Shown: positions 46,851 through 61,273 of the stretch, one piece after another
Layout: each line of letters opens with the position of its first letter
Position numbering within the stretch: the stretch's first letter is position 1
Origin: Salminus brasiliensis
Lineage: Eukaryota > Chordata > Actinopteri > Characiformes > Bryconidae
Reading direction: 5' to 3'
NCBI RefSeq assembly: GCF_030463535.1
Contig: NC_132898.1
Coordinates: 25,725,662-25,789,661, forward strand
DNA length: 64,000 bases
Notes under the pieces: generated by a model
The model's input: only the letters and a program-made list of their open reading frames with translations
What the model was told of the DNA's origin: nothing
The model's database searches: none
Made by a program: the position numbers and the translations under genes

Positions 46851-47011
46851 GGAGAAGAAGCGCCATTATTTAATATAGCTAGAAGTTGGACGAAGCTCCA
46901 GCAAAACACTTTGGCTGCTGGTTTCTGACAGCTGTTTTATGTCTGGCCTCTTTTTTTGTATTTTTTTTTTTTGCATTAATTAGCTAAGAGGAAATTACTC
47001 TACAACCTCGG
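46850..47011 (+). promoter_or_regulatory. hmces: Probable promoter and non-coding first exon of hmces
   Basis: A consensus donor GTAAGT begins at 47012 after ACAACCTCGG. The first coding exon of hmces has its own acceptor (TTTAG at 47693-47697) eight bases before the ATG, so an upstream non-coding exon is required. This is the nearest good donor. Transcription start is not determined. Confidence 0.45.
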
Positions 47012-47705
47012 GTAAGTTAGCTAGCTAAGCAGCTAAATTAGCTAGCTAGCTACAGAGAATACAACGACTGGCAGTTAGCTAGCGCTGCTAGATAGGCTGG
47101 CCAACATTGTATTTTATTAAATACTGACAGACTTGTGTCCGAAAGCTTGACTTACATTCAGCGTTTTTCAGTTTTACTCCATAATATTTTCTACAAAGCT
47201 CAAAAATAAGCTTAGGTAGCTAGATAGCTACAGCAATACAGCTAGCTCCAGTGTAGGTGAAGCAACCTGTAATATTGGCTAGCTGATGTCGTTTATATAG
47301 CTAGCTAACTACGACAGTCAAAATAATATGTATTTATATTAATATTATGTATAGTGAGCTATAAATGTGGCCTTTTTTCTTGTGGACCTTTCTTGTTTTT
47401 TTATACAAAATAAATGAATCAGTAGAAGTTAGATGAGCGCTTATTGTAGCAAGAATTTCAAAATAAAAGTCCTCTAGTTAGCTTATAGTGCCTATCTAAA
47501 GTCAATATTCACTATCATCTACCCTCATAAAAATTTTAATATTGCTTTAATATTGCTCATAAATATCATTATTTATGTGCTTTCCTCTATGAGCAATAAT
47601 TCAGACTAGTGTTGCTGGAATCACTGGACTCTTTGTTGGTTAGTAGTGTTTGTTGGTTGTTGCTGGTGTTGGTGAATATGTGTTTACTCTGATTTAGGGT
47701 GTACC

Positions 47706-50700
47706 ATGTGTGGGAGGACAGCTTGCACTCTTGCTCCAGATGAGATTCGGAAAGCCACCTGTTACCGAAACCGGGCCGGTCAGCGCCAGCGCCCACATTG
47801 GAAAGACAGTGATGGAGACAAATACCGGCCATCCTACAACAAGAGTCCTCAGTCCTCCAGTCCAGTCCTCCTGTCCAAAAAACACTTCAATAAGGCGAGG
47901 TGCTATTGATTCTGTTTGACTGGCCAAGTGATGATTATAAAGATCTAGTAGAAATCGGTTCAGATGTTGGTGTAGAAGGTGATAGTAACTTGTATTCTGA
48001 TCTGAGTGCCGTGTTTTACAGGTGTTTATTAATATGAAAACATTGCTTTTTGCATCTTTAATTCACTCCAACCTTCTTGTTATTGGACAGGAAGCTCCAG
48101 TGGATGAGTGTGTCCTGGCTACGATGCGGTGGGGTCTTGTGCCCGCGTGGTTCAGAGAAAATGACCCCAGCAAGATGCAGTACAGCACCTCCAACTGTCG
48201 CAGTGAGAGCCTGCTAGAGAAGAAGTCTTATAAGGTACAAACATGGTCAGTCCTGGGGGCTGTGGGGCTGAGTGAGGAAAAATACATTATGATATTTGTA
48301 CCGAAGAAACAGTGAGCCATTAAATTAGTTGAATTTTATATCTGTAGTGATTTATGATTACAGTATATGGTCAGGTCTATTGCACAGCCCTGTTCATTAT
48401 AGTTCAAAGCCTGAGTGTGAAACACATACTACACTAAACAGAACTACTCTATTAAACCACTTAAATGGGAAAAATGCTTGTTTTAGGAAGCATGTCAAAA
48501 TAAAGGTCATCTTTCAGCAACACTGTTAGTCAGCATGTCAAGATAAAGGGCCTTATAAGTAAATGGCGTTCATGTCTATGTATGTTAGTATCCGCAATAT
48601 GCAAATTTTATAGTTAACGTTTTGAGCTGAATTTCGGAGCTTTTGAAATTAAAAAAAACAATCATTCATGATAGCACATCGGGTTGGGTGAATCCACTTG
48701 GAGGCATCATACAGTGTTAACCTAAAAAAAGTGGACAAACAGTGTGTTACAATTAAAATGATATTCAGAAGTTCTCCAGGAATAACCTAAGAAACAGCAA
48801 ATGCTTAAATCAGATCTCTGTACTGTGTATCCTGTGGAGGAGGGAGGGTACCCAACTTTTGAGTAAGCACTCATTTTGTTAGTCACTGTGCCATTCTGTG
48901 TGTTTTTTCCTTTTTTGTGCTCCCTTTGCAGGACCCTTTGCTAAAAGGCCAGCGTTGTGTCATTCTAGCTGACGGCTTCTACGAGTGGAGGAGACAGGAG
49001 AAGGACAAGCAGCCTTTCTTTATTTATTTCCCCCAGAGCCAGGGAGCACCAGGGCCCAGTCAGCAGGATGAGCAGGAGCAGGAGGGGGCTGAAGGGAAGA
49101 CTGTAAATGAACAGACCGAGGGCAAGGCAGAGAGAGAGGTGAAGAACCTGGATTTTTAGGCTTTTCTGAGCTGGAGGAGTGTGTGAGGGCTTTTCCTGAA
49201 GCACTGGAACACAAAATTCTCATTTGCATGACTTTGTATACTAGTCCTGACCAATTCTAGCTGCTAGCATTGTAAAAGGCTCTGGGTATTAAATACATTG
49301 GCGTAGTCTTTTGAAATGTTTTAATCAAATTTTGTGATAAAATATTCAATAAAATGGAGTATTTCTTACAGGACAATGAGGAGGGTAGTGAGTGGACAGG
49401 GTGGCGCCTGCTCACCATCGCAGGCCTGTTTGACTGCTGGGCTCCACCTGGTGGTGGGGAGGTTCTGTACACTTACACCGTTATCACTGTGAATGCCTCA
49501 CCAAACCTCCAAACCATTCATGACAGGTAAAGTGAATCAGTCACTTTTTATGAGGCATTCTCCTCCCACATGCACACAGAGCAGATTCAGTATGTATTGA
49601 TTCAGTAGATAGTTTATCTATGTTTATGTAGTAGTAATATTTATATTTTATATTAATATATTAAGATTATATTTATATTAACTTTTACAGAGTACGGAAG
49701 TGCGTTTACTTGCACTTTATAATTCAGATTTTCAGATCATTCGGATTGGGTCGTTTGATCAACTTGTGTGTGTGTGTTTGTGTTACAGAATGCCTGCCAT
49801 TCTGGATGGAGAGGAGGAGGTGAGGCGATGGTTGGATTTCGGAGAGGTAAAGTCACTGGAAGCTCTGAAATTACTTCAGTCCAAGTCCTGTCTGACCTTC
49901 CACCCTGTCTCTTCATTTGTTAACAACTCCCGGAACAATTCACCAGAGTGCCTGCAGCCCGTAGACCCAACCGTCAAGAAGGTATTTTGCTTTGTATGTA
50001 GACAATCAGACAACATAATAACCACAACATGAACCAGTGGGTGGGCAGTGTAACGTATGTTCTCGCCATTGCAATCAATTTTATAACGTTACAGTTTGTG
50101 AGTGATTTATATTGTCAGTAATTCTGCAACAGCTGCTTGTATCAAAGATTTAGAAGGCTAATTATAGACCACCTCCAATCCACAATATATGTATACTAAC
50201 CGTATAGTAGTACAAGTAGCTGATTGGAAGTTAATTAATGTAGTTGTCATTTTATTAAACTTGTCCTTATAAGGTTAAATAACATTATCATACCTAATGT
50301 CTCAGTCTTAAAAAGTGAACGTTTTCTAAATGGTTCTTGGCTTAGACATGCAGTTCTCAACACTATTTTAAGGGTATAGAACCTCCACCTAATGCTAAGG
50401 TTTCTTTTAATCTTCACAGTCTTTAAAACAAAGGGTCCTAAATGGTTCTTGTAGTTAAGGAAAACTCTTTAATAAGTATAGGTCCTTTAATCTAAAACTG
50501 TACCATACCTAACATCTTGCAGTCTTAAAAACTAATTATGCAATCAATGAAATCATCATATTAACAACATATGTATACTTCCTCCCCAACCCCCCCACAT
50601 AGACCTTCAAAGTACTTGTTACAAATATCAAAATCCAAATTGTTGACCTTCAGTCATGCCTCCCCCCTCCCCCCTCCCCTCCCCCTCTACATTCTGCTTT

Positions 50701-50901
50701 ATTTAGGCTCCTCAGACATCAGCCAGCAGCAAGATGATGATGAGCTGGCTGAAAACTGGCTCTCCTAATAAAAGGAAAGAACCTGAGGATACCGAAGCTA
50801 AAGAACCTGAAGGGAAATCTCCGCCAAAGAAGCAGAAGCCCATTGGGCCGCTACAACAGTGGCTGCTAGGAAACAGTGCCAGCAAGAGGCCAAGATCTTA
50901 A
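47706..50901 (+). CDS. hmces: Abasic-site processing protein HMCES (SRAP domain)
   Basis: SRAP-family enzyme that crosslinks covalently to abasic sites in single-stranded DNA at replication forks and so shields them from error-prone bypass. Coding exons: 47706-47894, 48091-48234, 48932-49138, 49372-49526, 49789-49981, 50707-50901. The product is 360 residues (human 354). Cys2 directly follows the initiator Met (MCGRTACTL) and becomes the nucleophile once Met is removed. Other active-site residues are visible: Asn98 in TSNCRSE, Glu129 in ADGFYEW and His230 in TIHDRMPAIL. Residues about 150-180 form an acidic, Gln/Glu-rich insertion. The tail has [15 protein letters not shown], then [10 protein letters not shown], which resembles the PCNA-binding end of the human protein. 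Intron 1 uses a GC donor (AAG|GCGAGG). All other introns are GT-AG. Poly(A) signal AATAAA lies at 51367-51372. Confidence 0.95.
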
Positions 50902-51366
50902 AGGGTACATGTTAGGACCATTGGATTTTAATCATTCTCTCTGTGAGAACTGGCCACACTGGAGCATGTGTGGTCCAAAAAAGATTCTATTTGTATCCAT
51001 TGTTTGGCTGCGGTCCTAAAGCTGTCCACTGAAGCAAATGGTCAAGTTGGATCGTTGTAGAAGAGTTTCTACCAGCGCCACATAGAACTTTCCCATCATT
51101 TCTAAGATGCTGTTCTTAGTTAATCTTATTAGATCTTTAAAAATCTTAGGTTCCTAAATGCTTCTTGGATTGTACATGCAGTTCTAAAACTAGGTTCTAA
51201 CCAAGTAGAGATGTTGGAGATATTGAGCTTGATGTGGCTAAAGAAATTGTAAGCTGCTAGATAAAGTCTGGAGCAACACTGCACTATTTAATTGTTGCAA
51301 GCAGTTTTTAGAACATTCCCCCACGTTCAAAATGCATATTTCTCCTTTACAAGTCAGTTTTACTGA

Positions 51367-51442
51367 AATAAAAAGGCAAATGTACAAAACTCACTTATTC
51401 AACATTTTTTTATTTTCAGTATTACTTTGAAATACATTTATT
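51367..51442. terminator. Abutting convergent poly(A) signals of hmces (+) and rab7a (-)
   Basis: AATAAA on the plus strand at 51367-51372 would end hmces. TTTATT at 51409-51414 and 51437-51442 reads AATAAA on the minus strand and would end rab7a. Cleavage normally falls 10-30 bases downstream, so the two transcripts would meet or overlap here. Confidence 0.55.
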
Positions 51443-52441
51443 TTCAAATGTTTACGCTGTGCTGTAATAAATGTTTCATTAATTGTCACAATGAATGTTT
51501 CAGTTCTCCCCCACTGTTGTCTAGTGCGTGTTTGTATGTTTGTTTTTGTTCGTCTACTTGGGTCAGTAAATGAGAACAATACTAGCAGTAATAATAATAA
51601 TAATTAATAATATTGAATAAACAGACAGTAAAATGTGTTACCAAGCTTTTCTTTCCTATCCTGAGCCACTGGCAAAGATTGAGTAAAATAAGGGAAAAAC
51701 AAACAGGCAAAAAGTCAGCTTTAATCATTTATCAGATGATTTGCAGTAATTACAAATTAAAAGTCCTGACCAGAGGGTCTACAATTTGTAACGAGAAAAA
51801 AAAAAACCCAAACACACACACACACAAAAAAAAAACACTACTGAGTCAGGACTCTTCCCACTACTCAAAGATAGCAGAACACACCCCGCTGCTGCTTACA
51901 TATTGATTGCCTATTTGCTTGGTTCCACCTTATTTTTCATATGCCGGATCAGTGAATCCCTCTGTTAAAGAGTGTGAAGGATTTGGGGGTTGTCTGAGAC
52001 TGACATGGTTGTACACTAGGGGGCAGTGTTCAAAGTAGAAGCAGCTCCAGTGCTTCAATGTACAATGAAAGAGTAGAAAAACTTCACCTTTCACAGCCTG
52101 AAGACTAAAGTAATAAGATTTAGGATCTAACTGACTCTAGATCAGCACCCTCAACATGTGGGCCTAAGTCTGCGCTCAACTGCGAACTGAAGGCAGTTTT
52201 TGAGAAGGTATCACGTCAATGAAAAGCTAGTAAAGCTCATGAACAGCATTGTTGATGTCAGTTGAGCGTAAAGCCACCCGTCGGACCAGTTTGAGAAAGA
52301 GCAGACAGTTTTGATACCAACACAGAGCTTTAATACACCGATATATTACACAGCCCCATTGATCATACAGATTCCAGTTACATGGTGGTGGTGGGTTCAT
52401 ATAAAAAGTCTCAGAAACCATTTCAAGTGCTGTGAGAGGGT

Positions 52442-52446
52442 CTGTA

Positions 52447-52483
<37 letters not shown>

Positions 52484-52496
52484 GAGTGTGAGTGTG
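52442..52496. repeat. GT microsatellite in the rab7a 3'UTR region
   Basis: Interrupted GT/GTGTGA repeat downstream of the rab7a stop; in the transcript it would be a CA repeat. Confidence 0.8.
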
Positions 52497-52795
52497 AATT
52501 TGAACTGAAAGGATTCTGGAGGATCCTGTGAAAGGTGTTAGGACTCTGTGACAAGATTAAGGTTAAAAGAGCTAATATCAAGGGCCTGAAAACACATGTA
52601 CCAAAGTTTGCATTTTTTTTTTGTAATTATTATTTCTTTGGGCTTCAGATATAGAGCCTCTTTGAGCACTGGTGTGAATGTGTGCTGTTGTGGTGCATGT
52701 TCACATGTGTCTATGGTTGTGAGTGCAATTTGTATAGGGTATATTCTAGGAGAGGAAGCCTGCTTGCTCTATGAAGGCCAGTGATTACATTGGGA

Positions 52796-52920
52796 AAAGA
52801 GAGAGATAGAGAGAAAGACAGAGAGAGAGGGAGAGGGAGAGAAAGAGAACTAGAGAGCGAGCGATAAGAGAGATAGAAGTACATAAAGAGGGACTGAGGG
52901 GGGGGAAGAGGGTGGTGGGA
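52796..52920. repeat. GA-rich (CT-rich on minus strand) tract in rab7a 3'UTR
   Basis: AGAGAGATAGAGAG-type repeat ending in a G run, just after the rab7a stop in transcript order. Confidence 0.8.
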
Positions 52921-52975
52921 GAGGGAACAAGGCCAGAGAGGGTAGAGGGTGGTCAGCAGTCCCCCCTGGAGGTCT

Positions 52976-57321
<4,346 letters not shown>

Positions 57322-57689
57322 TGTGTCACAGCTACAGAAACAGGAAAGATCACAGTGTGAGCACACGACCATTATGTCACAGGTCAAAAAGGGGGAACAC
57401 GTTGTGAAAGAGAACATGTTTTCTGACAAGACAATAAAGAACCAACCAGGAACATGAAGACTGAGTGCTAACTATGGAGGTAAATATAATCAAATGATGA
57501 TGGTCAGGAGCTTTCTACACAACCCAAGTCAGGTTCAGACAACAATAACTAGCCTAAACCGGCAGGATTTCTTTGAACCAACCACACACTACTGAGTTAA
57601 GTGACTTATGCTTCATAGTTACTGTTGCGAGGCTGGACATGCTTTATAGAGTCCCACTCAACCTCATAAGAACCTATATCAAACGACCT

Positions 57690-57905
57690 AGAACTTTAAA
57701 GCGCACCCATTGCTGACACACAGCTTATATAGTAGTCTGGGTAAAGAAGCACTGCCAATTGAATAGGACTCTCTGGAACAGATCAACTTGAATCCATTGG
57801 CCCAATACCTAATGCCAGGAGTGGGCTAGAGGGGTATAGAGCCCCCCCCCCAACATTAAGCTGTGTTCTCAGTTATGATGGCGCTCTACCCAATACTTTT
57901 GATAG
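57690..57905 (-). mobile_element. MITE copy (GTCCAAA family), partial
   Basis: GCGCACCCATTGCTGACACAC, GCACTGCCAATTGAATAGGA, GAGGGGTATAGAGCCCCC and TTAAGCTGTG. Antisense orientation. Confidence 0.55.
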
Positions 57906-58785
57906 TCCAACCTGACTAGTTTTAAACAACTAGACCATCATTGGATGGTCAACAGCAAGGTTCTTGTTAGTTTGAATATGCACAGGTTGTCCTATCCCAC
58001 AACAGTAACTAGGAGGCCGAGTCCACTGGACTTGTTTCATTACCTGGCTGTTAGCGTTGCACAGCCAGGTGAAAACACCTAAGCTGAACAAAACCACCAT
58101 ACTACACCATACCTTCCATGGGAACCAAATGAAACTTGCTCTCCTAGAAAGCAAAAGTTGAAGCTTGAGGCTCGATCACCAGAGGCACAGGAGTAAGCAC
58201 TACATGACTCCACCCAAAAAATAACTAAAAACAAGCAAAGTACACACACTTACCATGATCTGTTAGCAAAGGTGGAGCTTCTAGAACATGCTATTTCAGG
58301 ATTTTATGTGCATTTCAGTCTAAAAGGTATCTGTAGTTAAACTACCATTACTGCTGCTGCTACTACTATGACCCTGCACAGACAAAAGAACCCCATTGTG
58401 TAGGAAGCACTCATGCTCCTGCTCTAAATCTCAAACTGGTCATGTGTTCTCTCTCTCTCTCTCATTCTCCATTACTCTCACCAAAGTCACGAGGAGTGTG
58501 TGTGGATGCTCTCCCACTCACTCACTCACTCACTCCCCATCTCGCTCTCGGTCTGTCTGTGCATAAAACGTACATATCCACCTCCATTCAAAACTAAGGC
58601 AGTACGAAAAAGGTTTGGCCAGCACATACGAAACTCCCGCCTGCTCAACTGTAGCATGTAAAGCATGTCAAGTGCAAGTCTTAAAAGGGTGGTTCTTTAA
58701 GGGTTCTTTACTAAAGACAACGCTTGAACCGTTCTTTTTTTTCTGGATTTCTATTGTCCCATTCCAATGGTAAAGTATACGGCCT
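57906..58785. other. Probable rab7a 5' intron or upstream DNA
   Basis: No supported coding exon. CT-rich and (CACT)n-rich sequence at 58450-58560 could lie near a minus-strand first exon, but I see no convincing donor to assign. Confidence 0.35.
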
Positions 58786-58789
58786 CAAC

Positions 58790-59080
58790 TACTAGCACAA
58801 GGTCATCTACACCAATCAGCCCTAACATTACAACCATCAGCTTAATATTGTGCAGGTCCCCATCGTAACCTGTTGAGACATGGACTTTACAAGACCTCTG
58901 AAGGTGTCCTGTGGTATCTGGCATCAAGACATCACCAGCAGACCTTTTAAGTCTTGTAGGTTGTGAGGTGGGGCCTTGATGGATCACATCAATGAGGCCT
59001 CGAGCGCCCATGACCCCATCACAGGTTCAGTGTTTTGGTTGGTAATGAGCACTGCATACCTGGAACACTCTCAGCAGGCG
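58790..59080 (-). mobile_element. Tc1/mariner-related MITE copy
   Basis: Shares CACCAATCAGCCCTAACATTA, GACCTCTGAAGGTGTCCTGTGG, TATCTGGCATCAAGACATC and GGATCACATCAATGAGGC with the 33.3-kb copy. Confidence 0.55.
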
Positions 59081-60640
59081 GCTCAGATCCTTGAATACCC
59101 ATTTTCTATGGTTTCAATAGTGAACCTGTTACATTAGTTATTTTAAGAACCTTGTAAAAATTATCCTATGCAGGGCCTAAAAGGGTTTAGCAGAACATTT
59201 ATTTACCTCACAACATAAGGATTGACTAGTCTAGAACACTCAGGTGTAACTCTGGTCAAGCATTTTAACTACAGGCAGCTGACCGGTAACTCCAACGCAT
59301 GTCAGAAACAGCTCAAATAGATAAAAAACAGCAGATTATGAACGGCTTATAAAACCATTTCATATAATTTAGCATCCACATCAGTCAATAGTCAATGATC
59401 TTTCAGTTTCCATATCTGACGAGGAAAACATTCCATCCTGCCTTCTCTGCTGTTAGGTCAACAGGCTGTGCGTGCAACTCCTAAATACCTGTGTGAGTAA
59501 ATAAAGCCATGTGCACAACCTCACAGGGCACAGTGTGTCCAGCAACGGCAAAAATCTAAGCAGCAAACGAGCGAGGACAGAGTGACTTTGGCAGCAAAGA
59601 GAAATGCTTCAAGCCGCAGACATATCAGACTCTCTGGCACAACACGCAACCCATATGGGGAATGCCATCAGCTCAGTGACAAAAACATACTGCTCTAAAC
59701 TGCAAAACATATTGCACAACAAGGCCTGATCCATTCCTGGAAGACAAGTACAAAAAAAAAGGGAGACCCTAGTGTGCTAACTGCTAACTCTAAGAACACT
59801 AAAGAAAGGGGAGAGAACCATTTCTGTTCTTATTTACTGAAATTTAATTACATTTCAGATACAAATGAATTTGTGCATGTAGTCTCGACAAAATTGCTTC
59901 ACAGCGGGGCATTTATTCATTTACTGAACTGATTCTTTAGGGCTGCTAAAGTTACTGTGTATGGTTTATTACATGCTGAATTTGAATGCAAACCATGGTA
60001 TCTTTGATGTGATCGCTTTTAGCATGATTGCTACTTCCCCAGAACTTCATTCACCCTTCAAACATTTCCATAGAAGGCCTGATTTGTTGTAACATGCAAA
60101 ATGACCACTGATTTGTCAATCAGTGCAATTTAGGTCCACAACTGTCCTTACAGCGGCTTTGAAACGACCTGAAACTAAAAGTTCTCTCACTGAAATACAG
60201 GGCGTCCTGTTCTAACTGCCCAAAGGATTCCAGGAAATGAAGCTGGATGCATGCTAAACTGCAAAGCTCGGAGCTGTACTTTTACAAAGTTAGGGTCGAG
60301 GAATGGTACCTGCAGACAGACTGAGCTAATACAGCCCAGATATCTGAGAGCACCCCCCCCCCCCAAAAAAAAACACAACAAAACACACAAAATGAATGTA
60401 GACGCCGGAGCCACAGAGAGTCAAAACAAGGTACGTTCTGAGAAATGGCCCTGAGGTGAATAATAACCACAAGGACTTGACTGGAGAAGAAATCCCGACA
60501 TGCCCGCTGTTCAGGCACAATACAAGAGCTGCTGTTTTTTTTTTTTTTTTTTTTGCAGAACTAGTTTAGCATGTTTAGCTGCGTCTCAGCCTAATGTACA
60601 TGCCAAACAAACAAGGATTTGTGTTTTAAATAGAGATACA
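59081..60640. other. No gene recognised; simple tracts only
   Basis: C10-11/A9 tract at about 60354-60374 and T18-19 tract at 60536-60554. No exon supported on either strand. Confidence 0.4.
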
Positions 60641-60845
60641 ATACATGGACAAAAGTATTGAGACACCTGCTCATTCATAGTTTCATCCGAAAGCTTTTAG
60701 AGCACTCCTGAGAGGATTTGACTCCTCCCAGAAGTATTGTATGGAGAATCAACAATAATATCAGAGAATACAGTTCCACTGCTCCACAGTTCAATGCTGG
60801 ATGCATTCATTAGAAAGGGTGTCCACAAATATTTGGACACAAGTG
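60640..60845 (+). mobile_element. MITE copy (GTCCAAA family), internally deleted
   Basis: Begins ACATGGACAAAAGTATTGAG and ACACCTGCTCATTCATAG, has CAGTTCCACTGCTCCACAG, and ends GGTGTCCACAAATATTTGG. Both ends are present but the middle is shortened. Confidence 0.6.
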
Positions 60846-60985
60846 TGTCACCTTTTCTGAGGAAAACGGTGCACAATGCCAGTTGGACTGGTACTTGCAC
60901 CAGCATGCCTTTTTTATTTTTCTGACCTAATCCCACCTTCTTCAATCTGTATCACAGGGCTAAACAGACACTAATGCTGATGTAA

Positions 60986-61273
60986 AAAGGTAAAGGTAAA
61001 GGTGCACGTATTTGTCACTGTACAGTGTACACTGTACAGCAAAATGTGTCCTCTGCATTTAACCCATCTGTGGTAGTGAACACACACACTAGTGAACTAG
61101 GGGCAGTAAGTACACACACACCCAGAGCGGTGGGCAGCCAACTCCAGTGCCCGGGAAGCAGAGAGGGTAAAGGGCCTTGCTCAAGGGCCCAACAGTGACA
61201 GCTTGCCGAGCCCAGGAATCGAACCCACAACCCTGTTATCAATAGCCCATCGATCTAACCGCTGAGCCACCAG
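60986..61273 (-). mobile_element. tRNA-derived SINE
   Basis: Close copy of the SINE at 8602-8893 in the same orientation: AAAGGTAAAGGTGCACGTATTT, GCATTTAACCCATCTGTGG, GCTCAAGGGCCCAACAGTG, and at the right end TAACCGCTGAGCCACCAGTG (A box on minus). Confidence 0.7.

Noticed and set aside
46688-46909. 73-codon minus-strand frame with Met-Pro-Phe repeats
   Set aside because: Produced by an 18-bp tandem repeat upstream of hmces; no homology or splice support.
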